Numbered from the stretch's first letter, positions 1 to 9,664 are shown. The stretch is 64,000 bases of DNA from Candidatus Thiocaldithrix dubininis (GCA_029972135.1 CP124755.1:248001-312000), one strand, 5' to 3'. Notes: generated by a model not told the origin, from the letters alone. Translations and numbers: made by a program.

Positions 1-2
1 GT

Positions 3-818
3 AGCGAAGCAGGGCGTATTTCCATGCGCTTAGAAGTACGTAAGGATAATCAGGGCGCAATTAAATTATACGAGCAGCTTGGCTATCGTACCTTTGGCGA
101 GTACCACGATTATTATGAAGATCATGTTGATGCCTTACGCTTACAAAAGCGCTTACGGCATCGAAAACAGGCAGTTACCACGCAAGCCAGCGTACCTTAT
201 TATGCGCAAAGCACTGGCTTTACCTGTGGGCCTGCGGCGTTAATGATGAGTATGGCAGCGTTAAACCCAGCACAGGCTTTAGACATTACTGAAGAATTGC
301 GTATTTGGCGTGAAGCGACCACTATTTATATGATGGCAGGGCATGGCGGTTGCAGCCCGTTAGGCTTAGCACTGGCGGCAGTCAAACGCCAATTCAACGC
401 AGAAGTCTATTTATCCACCACGGATACGCCGTTTATTGATTCGGTGCGTGGCGAACAAAAGAAGCAAGTGGTCAGTTTGGTACATGCAGATTTTCTCCAA
501 CAGTTAACCGCTGCAAATATGCCGATTCATTATGTCACGCTCACACAACAGCATATTCAAACCGCTTTAGAACAAGGGGCAATGCCGCTAGTTTTGATTA
601 GTACTTACCGCTTTGATCATTGCAAAGTACCGCACTGGGTGGTAGTAACCGCGATGGACGAGCGCTTTGTATATATTCACGATCCGCTGATTGATGAAGA
701 AGAATACCGTTACCCACTGGATAATCAGTATTTGCCGATTAGTCGGGTGGACTTCGATAAGATGTCGCAATTCGGTCAATCTCGGTTGCGTACTGCGGTA
801 ATTATCCGACGAGCGTAA
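3..818 (+). CDS. GNAT acetyltransferase / C39-like peptidase fusion (5' truncated by window)
   Basis: The frame is open to the window's left edge, so the listed ATG at 24 is internal; the first visible residues are the end of a GNAT fold (SMRLEVRKDN, AIKLYEQLGYR). From about residue 55 a papain-like C39 peptidase domain follows, with the Cys motif FTCGPAALMM, a His in HCKVPHWVVV and an Asp in HDPLID, which together make a plausible Cys-His-Asp triad. GNAT/peptidase C39 fusions are a known architecture in gammaproteobacteria, often near RimK-like ATP-grasp ligases, but the substrate is not established. The N-terminal acetyl-CoA site cannot be assessed here. The next gene follows closely on the same strand. 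Confidence 0.85.
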   Translation, partial: SEAGRISMRLEVRKDNQGAIKLYEQLGYRTFGEYHDYYEDHVDALRLQKRLRHRKQAVTTQASVPYYAQSTGFTCGPAALMMSMAALNPAQALDITEELRIWREATTIYMMAGHGGCSPLGLALAAVKRQFNAEVYLSTTDTPFIDSVRGEQKKQVVSLVHADFLQQLTAANMPIHYVTLTQQHIQTALEQGAMPLVLISTYRFDHCKVPHWVVVTAMDERFVYIHDPLIDEEEYRYPLDNQYLPISRVDFDKMSQFGQSRLRTAVIIRRA

Positions 819-2314
819 ACGCGCTTTGTCCGTTAGCCATTTACTGTCTTGCGTTGTCTGGTTACGCTTAAGCCAGTTATTTATAATAAAAATTCTGGAT
901 TATGCTATGGCAGAAAAGCTCTATGATCTGGTGGTAATTGGTCATACCTCAGATAAACCGTTAGACGCTTTAATTAAAGCAATTTTAGCTTTGTTAGGGG
1001 ATAACAGTCCTAAACTGGAATTTAAGTTATCCGATGCTTTGTTATTTAACAACGGTATGGCGTCGATTAAAGAGTCGATTACCTTAGAACAAGCACAAGC
1101 GATTAAGGACAAACTAAAAACGCTGCAAGTGCAATGTGAAATTCGCCCCACGCTGCAATTGGTTGATAAAGAACCCGATGTCGTGGAAGTTTCTAAAGAG
1201 GTTTATACCTGTCCGGCTTGTGGGCATCAACAACCTAAAATGCGCAATATTACGGGCAGTTCCCAGTTAGAAGCCTGTGAACAATGCGGTATTGTGGGTG
1301 AACGCTTTGAATACAATAAAAAGCGCCAAGAAGTATTACAGCGTGAAAAAGCCAAGCTAGAAAATGAGCGCGCCCGCCAATTACGCGATACCTTAGAACG
1401 CGCTAAATTGGATGAAGAAGAAAATTTACGCCAAGATGCAAAGCGTAAATTAGGCATTGCCCAAACTAACGATAAAACTATTGCTATTAAAATTGCGGCG
1501 GCTATTGCCGTATTAGCCGTCGGTTTAGGCGGAATTTATTACGCTTTCCAACCATCAGAAGAAGAAATTGCTGCGCAGGCAGCAGAGGCGGAAAAAGCCA
1601 AAGCGGAAGCTAAAGCTAAATTAGCCAAAACGATGTCGCAAGTGATCACACAGGCGCAAGAATTTGCTAACGGAAATGGCGCGTCTGATCAAACCCTAGT
1701 GGCGGGACATCCCGTTGAGGAAATGAAAGACGAAAGTACCTTGGCCGAAACACAGAAACCAGAAGAGCGTGAAGCTAAATTGGTTACTGCCTTGAAAAAG
1801 GATAATGAAACCACACCTGCGGAAGAAAAACCCAAATCTGCCGAAGAACTTGCCAAACAAGCTCAACTCAAGCAAGAGCATGAAACCTTGCGTGACGAAG
1901 CTGTGACACAAAATGAACAGCAAAAAGTGATTAGTGCCCGTTTCCAAGTGCCATTAGAGCAACAAACGGAAAATAAACGCCGCATTCAGCAGTTGCTTAA
2001 ATTAGATGAGATTGATTTAGCGGATAGCATTGTGCAAAAAACGGATGATGCTTATGCGCGTACTTTATTGATTTTGGAAATTATTGATTGGCAGTTACAA
2101 CATCAGCAAAAAGAGTCGGCATTAAAAAATATTGCACGAATTGAGAAAGAATTAGCGGATAGTCAAGATCCAGCGCAACAAGCTTTAATTAATGGCTCAT
2201 TGACCCGAGTCCATTTACTGATGAATGAATGGCAACCTGCGGGTAAAACATTGGCGGATGCCGTCGGCTTAGCCAAGAGTTTGCCGCAACTACCGGATCA
2301 AGTATTGCTAATTA

Positions 2315-3309
2315 ACCTGAGTTCGACGTAAGGCATAGCATTAGAGTATGGCTAACGCATTGATATTTAAGTTCAATGAGGGTTTCTTCGCTTGATAGGA
2401 ATACGCAATAAGCCCGGCGATGACATGAGCGACATAATGAGGCAGTGAACGATGGCGAGAATGCTCAATTTGCGATTGATTTTTCAACTGATCGTTAATG
2501 GTTTCGATGATAAAACGCTTACGCAAGAGCAATTGATCGAAAGTAGAACGCACGACCTGTTTCATATTTTTCCGTAACGAGGTAATCCATTCAATGCCTT
2601 GCTGAGCGAGTTGTTGAGCCAATGCCTGAGAGAGATAGCCTGCATCCCCAAAGACTTTGCCAACCACGGATTTCATCAGGGTGGGAACGGGTTGGCGATC
2701 ATCGACATTACCCGCACTTAAGGCAAAGGACACGATACCACCTTGATCATTCACCACGAGATGCAGCTTGAAGCCATAGAACCAGCCGGTGGATGACTTC
2801 CCTCGTCCTGCGGTATTGGCAAAGGTCTTATGACGGGGAATCCGAATATTGTCACAGACGCGTAAGGGGGTGGAGTCAATGAAGGCAATTCCGCGACTGG
2901 CTTCACAGCGGGATTGCATGAACCGCGTCAGCGGCACTAATACATCGGGAACGCGCTCAATAAACCGTTGATAACTGGGCAACTGAGGAAAAGCCGACTT
3001 CAAATAGACTTGAACATGTTTGAGGTAATACCACTTGAAGGTGTGATAGCCTGATTGATGGTAATGTACCCAAATCGTCATCACTTCACTCAGACTTAAA
3101 CCACACGGACGATTCCGCTTTGGGCGGGTGGTCGGGGGTTCTAATACACTCGCTTTCCAATGCGGTAAAAAGCCTTGGCAAAAATCATCTATCTCGCAGA
3201 ACAGTCGTGTTAACATCAGGGTAGCAGCCTTGCGTGGGTAATTTTAGGATGTGGTTATCCCATGAAGTATTCCACAAAAGGCTGCTACTTGCTTACATCG
3301 AACTCAGGT
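2315..3309 (-). mobile_element. IS982-family insertion sequence, copy 1 (995 bp)
   Basis: The element is bounded by near-perfect terminal inverted repeats: ACCTGAGTTCGACGTAAG at the left and the complement of ACCTGAGTTCGATGTAAG at the right. TAATTA flanks both sides (2309-2314 and 3310-3315). Because the site is palindromic the duplication could be read as shorter, but a 6-bp TAATTA duplication with ends beginning ACC fits the IS982 family and restores the host frame. A second copy of the same length sits at 60353-61347 in the same orientation. Confidence 0.9.
2341..3216 (-). CDS. IS982-family transposase
   Basis: 291-residue DDE transposase that catalyses cut-and-paste movement of the surrounding element. 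The catalytic core is visible: Asp in IAFIDSTPLRV, Asp in VFGDAGYL and Glu in RFIIETINDQLK, with the family signature GKSSTGWFYGFKLHLV between the first two. Length matches the family. The gene fills almost the whole element and ends about 26 bp from its left terminus. The translated product is identical to that of the copy at 60379-61254, so both copies are probably intact and recently duplicated. Confidence 0.92.
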   Translation of the reverse strand: MLTRLFCEIDDFCQGFLPHWKASVLEPPTTRPKRNRPCGLSLSEVMTIWVHYHQSGYHTFKWYYLKHVQVYLKSAFPQLPSYQRFIERVPDVLVPLTRFMQSRCEASRGIAFIDSTPLRVCDNIRIPRHKTFANTAGRGKSSTGWFYGFKLHLVVNDQGGIVSFALSAGNVDDRQPVPTLMKSVVGKVFGDAGYLSQALAQQLAQQGIEWITSLRKNMKQVVRSTFDQLLLRKRFIIETINDQLKNQSQIEHSRHRSLPHYVAHVIAGLIAYSYQAKKPSLNLNINALAIL

Positions 3310-3628
3310 TAATTACGCGTTTAGCTAATGAACAGGCATTATTTGGCAACCAAGTAGCTGCCAAACAATTGTTAACAGAAGCCAGCGCCTTAGCTAAACA
3401 AATCCCGATTGACCCGAAAGCTCCCGCCGAGCCGATTTCAACCGTGTATAGCCATATTGCGTATAGTTATGCCATGTTATCGGCGTTTGCAGAAGCCAAC
3501 GATTTTATGAAGAAAATTAATGATGCAACCAAACGGCAAAAAATGGCGGAGTTTATTGATAAGTTGAATCAGCGTATTCAGCAAGTGCGGGCAGAATATC
3601 AACAATCTGCCTCGCTGAAATAGGCATA

Positions 3629-4285
3629 TTAACGGCGCGTGAGGCGATAGACCTTTTCATCTAAGCGAGTTAGACCACGTTTACGGAAATTTGGGCTATC
3701 GTCTAACGCATCAACGATATGTAATAACTCAACATGGAAGTGCTCATCATATAATTGGTGCACTTCCGCCTCCGATACGGAAAACGGCGGTCCAGCCATT
3801 TGGGCTTGGTCGTATTCCAACGCAATCAATAACACTTCAATACCGGGCTTAAGTAAAGCGGTTAAATGCTGTGCATAACGCTCGCGCATATCGGGTGGTA
3901 GCGCAATTAAAGAGGCACGATCATAGACCGACCCGCAATCTTGCAATTGTTCAGGGGTTAAATCGAAGAAATCGCCGACCAGGATCGCAATATTATCGTC
4001 TTCCCAAAGTTCAAATGACGGTTGCACGGATACGGTTGGACTTAAATTGCTCTCGTCAAAGAATTCGTTAGCAGCAATCGGGCTTAGTTCTACCCCCATC
4101 ACTTTATAATCTTGCTCACGTAGCCATAACATATCGCGGCTTTTACCGCATAACGGCACGAAAACATAGGCATCTTTTGGCGCTTTAATCTCTGACCAAA
4201 ATTGTTGAAGATGTCCATTCACTTCGTCTTGATGAAAGCCAATTTCTTTATTTTGCCAACGCTCATGCCAAAAACGTGCACGCAT
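3629..4285 (-). CDS. tpm: Thiopurine S-methyltransferase family
   Basis: 218-residue SAM-dependent methyltransferase of the bacterial TPMT family, the usual length. Family signatures are FWHERWQNKEIGFHQDEVN at the N-terminus, the SAM-binding VPLCGKSRDMLWL, VMGVELSPIA, and the YDRASLIALPPDMRERYA motif. Bacterial members methylate thiopurines and selenium/tellurium oxyanions in vitro; the physiological substrate is uncertain. It ends 5 bp from the converging end of the disrupted zinc-ribbon gene and lies 20 bp downstream of the ChaN-like gene on the same strand, so the two may be co-transcribed. Confidence 0.9.
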   Translation of the reverse strand: MRARFWHERWQNKEIGFHQDEVNGHLQQFWSEIKAPKDAYVFVPLCGKSRDMLWLREQDYKVMGVELSPIAANEFFDESNLSPTVSVQPSFELWEDDNIAILVGDFFDLTPEQLQDCGSVYDRASLIALPPDMRERYAQHLTALLKPGIEVLLIALEYDQAQMAGPPFSVSEAEVHQLYDEHFHVELLHIVDALDDSPNFRKRGLTRLDEKVYRLTRR

Positions 4286-4305
4286 AGTTTACCCTCGATT
4301 CGCTA

Positions 4306-5496
4306 TTATTGAAGCGTAACACGATAGCGCAATGGTTTAGATTGTCCAGTTCGCGCAATTTCTAAATTGATAACCTCTTTAGGTGCAAATTGGCTGAGTT
4401 GCTGTAAGATCTGGCTAAGATTTTGAATATTTTGATTATTTAAGCCCACAATTCGATCTTGTTTTTGTAAACCCACTTGCATCGCTGCACTTTTTGGCAT
4501 TAAGGCTTTAATCACGACCCCAGTTGGAGTTTGATCTAACATTACGCCTAATTTACCCGTCGCTGGCAAATCTAAGGGCTGTGTTTGCACCACATAATTC
4601 ACCATACCCGCTTGTACATCGCCCGCCGTGCCGCTAATTACTGTAGCCATTTTTAAATTGGGATTCTGTTGAGCCAAATCTTGGGGAATACCATTGCCGT
4701 GTATAATATGCCCTGAACCCGTTAAAGCGATCATTTGCCAGCCCGGATGTTGCTTTAAAAAGCGGCTGATATTATGTGCCATGGTCGCGTCCCATACGCG
4801 TTGTACCATCAGAAAATTTTCCAACTTGGCTTTATCGCTGCCCATGTGTTGCGCAAAAATCTGTTTTAAACGTGAGCGGTACGCCTCATTGGCAGGTGCT
4901 ATCATTTGCGGTAATTGCGCCCGTTCACTGGGGCTAAGTGCAGCTAAACCGCCTTTGGAAATCTTTTGGGTTAATTCCATTGGCGCATTTAGAGCAATCA
5001 CCGGAATATGATTGGCTTTAGCGTATTGCATAATCGGGCGTAACATACGGTAGTCATAACGCCAGCGCTCGTAGTATTCACTACGGCTTAATAAGGTGGC
5101 TTCGTCAATATTTCCGGCTAAGTAATCATCAATTACGGGTTGAAACGATTGCTGAAACCATTCCACGCCTAGCGCTACTTTGGGGTTACGTTCATGTAAA
5201 CTTTTCAAAATGGCGCATTGTGTCAAATGATGATCATAACGGTCGTGAATTTCGCCCACCAGAATCACCTCTTTATTGGCAATTTGATTGATAAAATTGC
5301 TGAAAGTGGTTGATTTTTTAGCGTGTAAGACGTTGGGTTGATACTGTTGTAACCATTTCAACACGGCTTGTTGATCTTTATGCTCCAGCGTTGCCGCGTT
5401 AACAGCGTTTATACTTAATAGCCATAGCATACTCAGCAGGACGGGAAAATACTGGTGAACACGTTTGGAAAAGAGTCTATGCACTTTCTGAAACAT
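4306..5496 (-). CDS. ChaN-like (DUF399) exported protein with C-terminal PDZ domain
   Basis: 396 residues. An N-terminal signal peptide (hydrophobic VLLSMLWLLSINAVNA after a basic stretch) is followed by a ChaN/Tiki-type domain with VGEIHDRYDHH, LGVEWFQQ, ERWRYDYRMLRPIM and LTGSGHIIHG. ChaN-family proteins have been linked to haem binding or iron uptake. From about residue 305 a PDZ domain (GVVIKALMPKSAAMQVGLQKQDRI) suggests ligand or protease docking. The chosen start overlaps the start of the divergent peptidase gene by 18 bp; an internal Met at 5430 is possible but would leave a poor signal peptide. Confidence 0.8.
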   Translation of the reverse strand: MFQKVHRLFSKRVHQYFPVLLSMLWLLSINAVNAATLEHKDQQAVLKWLQQYQPNVLHAKKSTTFSNFINQIANKEVILVGEIHDRYDHHLTQCAILKSLHERNPKVALGVEWFQQSFQPVIDDYLAGNIDEATLLSRSEYYERWRYDYRMLRPIMQYAKANHIPVIALNAPMELTQKISKGGLAALSPSERAQLPQMIAPANEAYRSRLKQIFAQHMGSDKAKLENFLMVQRVWDATMAHNISRFLKQHPGWQMIALTGSGHIIHGNGIPQDLAQQNPNLKMATVISGTAGDVQAGMVNYVVQTQPLDLPATGKLGVMLDQTPTGVVIKALMPKSAAMQVGLQKQDRIVGLNNQNIQNLSQILQQLSQFAPKEVINLEIARTGQSKPLRYRVTLQ

Positions 5497-7494
5497 AGTT
5501 GCATCCTACTTTTATGTTGCTTGCCAATAGACGGGTTAGCGGAATCAGGTTGGGTATTGCAGCACGATCTCATGCTTAACGCCGATTTGCCCAATGGCGT
5601 TTTACAAGTAGAGGATACACTGCAACTACCGATAGATAAGGAAAAACCTACTCAATTTAAGTTTAGTTTGGGAAAAGACTTTCAGTTGAATTCTCCTAAA
5701 CTTAGCCCACTAGCTGTTACCCCAGATACGCATCTTTACCAAGTTAACTTAACACCTGCGCAAGCTACGCTAACGCTGCGCTATCAAGCTAAACTGAGTT
5801 CGACACCCAACTGTGATTGGCTGCGGGAAGCGTGCCGTTTATTTGATAGCCACGGGATTTATTTAGATGCCAATAGTGGCTGGTATCCAAGTTCGGCTAA
5901 TAGCTTGCATCGCTTTCGCTTGCATATTAAAGGTTTGCCCTCGGATTGGCTAACCCTGAGTCAAGGGCAAGCCATAGCTCAAGGGTGGCAAGAAAGCCAA
6001 CCGCAAACCAGCCTTTATCTGATTGCCGGTCAATTTAAGGCGTATCAAAGCAAGAATAAGGCTTTTGATACAGCGGTTTATCTTAGACAAGCGGATGACG
6101 CTTTAGCTCAACAGTATTTAGACGCCAGCCAGCAATACCTCAACGAATACTCGGCATTATTGGGGCAGTATCCGTATAGCAAGTTTGTGGTGGTGGAAAG
6201 CTTTTGGCCCACGGGTTGGGGTATGCCATCCTTTACGATGTTGGGTGCAAGTGTGATGCGCTTACCGTTTATTCCCTACACCTCATTGCCGCATGAAATT
6301 GTGCATAACTGGTGGGGCAATAGCGTGTATGTGGATAGGGCACAAGGCAATTGGTCAGAAGGTTTAACCGCGTATGTTGCCGATCAGCGTTTAAAAGCAC
6401 AGCAAGGGCAGGGTGCGGACTATCGGCGCGACAGTTTGCAGAAATACGCCACCTTGGTGAATCAAAACAACGATTTTCCCTTAAGCCAATTTCAAGCGCG
6501 ACATAATGACAGTAGCCAAGCGATTGGTTATGACAAAGCCTTGATGGTATTTCACATGCTGCATGAGCAATTAGGCGATGCTGCCTTTTATGCCAAGCTG
6601 CGTGACTTCTATAAAACTTACCAATTTCGTGATGCCAGCTTTGCAAATGTGTTAGACGCCTTAGGGGCAAGCACTGAATTTAAACAACAATGGTTGTATC
6701 GCAGTGGTGCACCGCAATTGGCGATTCAAGGCGCGACTTTGCAAGCCGATGGCAATGGGTTTAGTGCTGAATTAACGCTGGCACAAACCCAAACCAGCCC
6801 CGCCTTTAGCCTAAATGTGCCAATTGTATTTAGCTTTGCAGATGGCAGCACACAACGCCATGTTGTGAATTTCACGCAACAGCAACAACGCTTTAAATTT
6901 GCCTTGCCGCATCTGCCCACCCAAGTGGCTGTCGACCCTGAATTTGATGTCTTGCGGATTCCCGATCAGGCTGAATTGCCCGCTGCCTTAGCCGCATTAT
7001 TTAACGATGAACCGAAAGTTGTTGTGATTGCTAAAGAGGCGAATCCCGAGTTACAAGCCGCGTGGCAACAATGGGCGCAACATTTAAAGGCGCAAGATGC
7101 ACGTACGGTCATTCAAGATGATACGCAAGCGATTCCCGCAAGCGGTACGGTAATTATGTTGGGTGGCAAAAATGCTGCACACGAATATTTCTTAACACAT
7201 ATTCAGCAACCAAATCGCTTAACCGATGTGTCATTTACCTTGAGTGACGCGCACTATCTATGTGCTGAACACAGCTTAGCGGTTGCGGTACGTGTGGATG
7301 ATGGACGCACCTTTATGTTATTAGATGCACTGGATACGAAAAGTTGGCAAACCCTGTTACGCAAATTACCGCATTACGGAAAATACAGTTATGTGACCTT
7401 TCACGCGCAAACCGGCAATAATCTCGCTAAAGGGCAATGGCCGATTCAGCAATCCCCCTTATTATTACCTTACCCACCGAAAGCGATCCCATGA
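5479..7494 (+). CDS. M1-family aminopeptidase-like secreted metallopeptidase
   Basis: 671 residues from the ATG at 5479, which begins a good signal peptide (HFLKHSCILLLCCLPIDGLA) and follows a purine-rich GGAAAAGAG; an upstream ATG at 5455 would add eight residues. The zinc motif HEIVHNWWGN is at about residues 272-281, with the third ligand Glu in WSEGLTAY about 18 residues on, one less than the canonical M1 spacing. A conserved Tyr region (GYDKALMVFHML) follows. The C-terminal ~200 residues are a beta-rich extension. Probably a periplasmic or surface peptidase. Its stop overlaps the start of cobO (ATGA), so the two are translationally coupled. Confidence 0.82.
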   Translation: MHFLKHSCILLLCCLPIDGLAESGWVLQHDLMLNADLPNGVLQVEDTLQLPIDKEKPTQFKFSLGKDFQLNSPKLSPLAVTPDTHLYQVNLTPAQATLTLRYQAKLSSTPNCDWLREACRLFDSHGIYLDANSGWYPSSANSLHRFRLHIKGLPSDWLTLSQGQAIAQGWQESQPQTSLYLIAGQFKAYQSKNKAFDTAVYLRQADDALAQQYLDASQQYLNEYSALLGQYPYSKFVVVESFWPTGWGMPSFTMLGASVMRLPFIPYTSLPHEIVHNWWGNSVYVDRAQGNWSEGLTAYVADQRLKAQQGQGADYRRDSLQKYATLVNQNNDFPLSQFQARHNDSSQAIGYDKALMVFHMLHEQLGDAAFYAKLRDFYKTYQFRDASFANVLDALGASTEFKQQWLYRSGAPQLAIQGATLQADGNGFSAELTLAQTQTSPAFSLNVPIVFSFADGSTQRHVVNFTQQQQRFKFALPHLPTQVAVDPEFDVLRIPDQAELPAALAALFNDEPKVVVIAKEANPELQAAWQQWAQHLKAQDARTVIQDDTQAIPASGTVIMLGGKNAAHEYFLTHIQQPNRLTDVSFTLSDAHYLCAEHSLAVAVRVDDGRTFMLLDALDTKSWQTLLRKLPHYGKYSYVTFHAQTGNNLAKGQWPIQQSPLLLPYPPKAIP

Positions 7495-8090
7495 CTGATA
7501 AAGCACAAAGTCACCAAACCCGTATGCAACGTAAAAAAGCGGTAATAGATGCGCAAATTGCCCAAGCCGACCAAGATAAAGGTTTATTGCTGGTATTAAC
7601 CGGCAATGGCAAGGGCAAATCCAGCTCAGCGTTTGGCATGGTGGCGCGGGCGTTAGGTCACGGCATGCAAGTCGGTGTGGCGCAATTTCTGAAAAGCCGT
7701 ACCGATACCGGCGAAGAACAATTCTTTTCACAACAAGCCAAGGTTGAATGGCATGTGCTTGGCGATGGTTTTACATGGGAAACCCAAAGCCGCGAACGCG
7801 ACATTGCCACCGCTGAACGTGGCTGGCACGTGGCTGAACGTCTGCTAAGCGACTCCAATGTAGAATTAGTGGTATTAGACGAACTCACCTATTTATTGAA
7901 TTACGGCTACTTAGAGGCTGAACGTGTCTTCACCTCCTTACAACACCGCCCCACCATGCAACATGTGGTAATCACAGGACGTGCCGCCAGTGCCGCTTTA
8001 ATCGAATTAGCTGATACCGTTTCAGTAATCGAAGACGTAAAGCATGCTTACCGAGCGGGAATCAGGGCACAGCCAGGAGTGGATTTGTAG
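7491..8090 (+). CDS. cobO: Cob(I)yrinic acid a,c-diamide adenosyltransferase
   Basis: 199 residues, close to E. coli BtuR. The enzyme transfers the 5'-deoxyadenosyl group of ATP to cobalt in corrinoids for cobalamin synthesis or salvage. The P-loop is GNGKGKSSSAFG (about residues 38-49), and further family motifs are VAQFLKSRTDTGEE, VVLDELTYLLNYG and VVITGRAA. The start at 7491 is chosen because it overlaps the upstream stop in an ATGA and matches the family N-terminus; a start at 7437 would add 18 non-conserved residues. The 3' end overlaps the convergent PIN gene by 29 bp. No other cobalamin genes are seen here. Confidence 0.92.
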   Translation: MTDKAQSHQTRMQRKKAVIDAQIAQADQDKGLLLVLTGNGKGKSSSAFGMVARALGHGMQVGVAQFLKSRTDTGEEQFFSQQAKVEWHVLGDGFTWETQSRERDIATAERGWHVAERLLSDSNVELVVLDELTYLLNYGYLEAERVFTSLQHRPTMQHVVITGRAASAALIELADTVSVIEDVKHAYRAGIRAQPGVDL

Positions 8091-8562
8091 GCTCAAGCTT
8101 AACTTCATCGCAGGCAGCCGTATATTCACAATACAGTAAATTTAGCTTGGCAATATCGGTATCTTGGCTGGCTAATTCCAAATGATTGCATTTGCTACAG
8201 GCTAAATGAAAAATATCGAATTTACGTTTTTCGAGGTTTTTATTTTCATTTTTTTGTTCGGCTTGGTGTTTATCAAAGCGATACAGATCAGCGGCTAGCT
8301 CGGAAACTTCTCGGCTTATATCAAATTCTGTAAAAGCAGATAAGATATTTTTTAAATCTTGATAGTTTTCAGGGTCTAACCAAGCAATGCCGCGCAGTAC
8401 TTCATAACGAATTAACGGCGTAATGGCTAGTGCTACCTCATTATCACTCAACAAATGGCTTAAAATGGTTTTAGCGTGAGTACGCTTTTCTTCAGAAGTT
8501 GTGCTTGTTGCGTCAAAAGCAGCAATCAATAAATTCGTATCTAATAACACACGGCGAGTCAT
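8062..8562 (-). CDS. PIN-domain putative ribonuclease
   Basis: 166 residues with a PIN fold: VLLDTNLLIAAF supplies the first acidic residue, IRYEVLRG the second, FDIFHLACS the third and ASQDTDIA the fourth. PIN proteins are Mg2+-dependent nucleases, many of them VapC-type toxins that cleave tRNA or rRNA. No VapB-like small antitoxin is adjacent. Instead the gene lies 10 bp downstream of a large AAA ATPase on the same strand, so the two look like an operon. It may be the effector of an ATPase-controlled toxin or defence module; that role is inference. Confidence 0.8.
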   Translation of the reverse strand: MTRRVLLDTNLLIAAFDATSTTSEEKRTHAKTILSHLLSDNEVALAITPLIRYEVLRGIAWLDPENYQDLKNILSAFTEFDISREVSELAADLYRFDKHQAEQKNENKNLEKRKFDIFHLACSKCNHLELASQDTDIAKLNLLYCEYTAACDEVKLEPTNPLLAVP

Positions 8563-8572
8563 CGTTATTCCT

Positions 8573-9664
8573 TTATTGATTAATCAAAGCTAGTAAGCGT
8601 TGTTTAGCATCGGCTTGTTGAGTGGCGGACATACGTTCTAATTTCATCTGATTTAGATCAATGCCAAACGCATCTTTCAAAACATCTACAATTGCGGCAT
8701 TGTTTGGGGATTTAATTAAATGGGTACGAACAATACCATCTGCATCACGTTGTAAGCGATAGGCTTCACCTTCTTCTAGTTGGGATAAGACGATGGATGA
8801 ATGCGTGCTAATGTAAAAGGTAGTATTGGGAAATAAGCGTTTTAATAAAGGAGTAATCTGCGCTTGCCACGCAATATGAAGATGGCTTTCTATTTCATCA
8901 ATTAACACAATACCCTTAACATTTTGTAACTGCTGTTCATTGGTGAAATAACTATAACCTGAAACAATGGCTTGAATAATTTTTAAAATAGAAGCAAAGC
9001 CTGTGCTTAAATGAGATAACTCACGTTTTTGGTTGTCTATTTTTAAACTAACTCGCCCATCACCACTAATTTCCAAGAAATTAGAATCAATGCTGGAGTC
9101 GATTTGATTTAGTAGCTTTAAAACGGTTTTGATTTCTATTTCACGATTGTCTTCGGCTTTTTGATAGGGATTGGAAGATTGGGCTAGTGTCATAAACCAG
9201 CTTTCTATATTTGTCTCCATATTAATCGAAACTGAATTATTTTCCATTTGGTTAATTATTTTTGAAATGTATTTATCATGACGTTCATTAAATGATCCTA
9301 TGGATTTTATGTTATTATTGTTGTGTTGAATAAAACCACGGTTTTGTGAAGCTAAAAATAATATAGGAAGAGAATGCTTTGGAATCATTTCTGGATGAAT
9401 ACTTTTCGTTCTAACAATATCTTCAATATAATTGTTGTTGATTTTAATACTATTAAAAACAATGAAGTTGCTTATGTGCTGCCAATGATAATAAGCTATA
9501 TGTGAGTAAGAAATAAGTAGATATTGAAATAAAGCCTCCAGCATTTTAGTTTTACCAATCCCATTAACCCCAATAAAGGTATAAACCCGTTGGTCGGGTT
9601 GTAGCTCTAAAGCGATAGTGCCGACACCTTTAACGCCTTCAAAGGTAATGTTTGTTCCAAGCAT
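8573..9664 (-). CDS. AAA-family (AAA_21/OLD-like) ATPase
   Basis: 363 residues of an ABC/SMC-like ATPase. Walker A is GVNGIGKTKML (about residues 33-43), a signature-like segment is ELSHLSTGFAS, Walker B is GIVLIDEIESHLH, and the switch is YISTHSSIVLSQL. The inserted middle part lacks recognisable domains, and there is no TOPRIM domain as in OLD nucleases. ATPases of this type serve as sensors in several defence and toxin systems (PtuA of Septu, AriA of PARIS). The start at 9664 gives a normal family N-terminus (ITFEGVKGVG). Its close partner downstream is the PIN protein. Confidence 0.82.
   Translation of the reverse strand: MLGTNITFEGVKGVGTIALELQPDQRVYTFIGVNGIGKTKMLEALFQYLLISYSHIAYYHWQHISNFIVFNSIKINNNYIEDIVRTKSIHPEMIPKHSLPILFLASQNRGFIQHNNNNIKSIGSFNERHDKYISKIINQMENNSVSINMETNIESWFMTLAQSSNPYQKAEDNREIEIKTVLKLLNQIDSSIDSNFLEISGDGRVSLKIDNQKRELSHLSTGFASILKIIQAIVSGYSYFTNEQQLQNVKGIVLIDEIESHLHIAWQAQITPLLKRLFPNTTFYISTHSSIVLSQLEEGEAYRLQRDADGIVRTHLIKSPNNAAIVDVLKDAFGIDLNQMKLERMSATQQADAKQRLLALINQ

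Larger units (their letters stand above)
907..3623 (+). pseudogene. Zinc-ribbon membrane-anchored coiled-coil protein, split by IS982 insertion
   Basis: I reconstruct one 571-residue gene from 907-2314 joined to 3316-3623. Removing the insertion sequence and one copy of its TAATTA duplication restores the frame exactly (1716 nt), reading LLITRLANEQ across the joint. The ATG at 907 (MAEKLYDLVV) is preferred to a TTG at 826. The protein has a zinc ribbon (CPACGH then CEQCG), a charged coiled coil, one membrane helix (IAIKIAAAIAVLAVGLGG), an Ala/Glu/Lys-rich linker and a helical C-terminal half that resembles TPR. Function is not recognised. In the present state translation ends at a TAA inside the element (2331) after LSST, and the last ~100 residues are separated. 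An ORF starting inside the element at 3234 is an artefact. Confidence 0.85.

Noticed and set aside
3234..3623. Apparent 129-residue gene
   Set aside because: Its first ~25 codons lie in IS982; the rest is the 3' part of the disrupted zinc-ribbon gene.
7465..7731. ORFs antisense to cobO and similar antisense ORFs throughout
   Set aside because: They are shadows of strongly supported genes.
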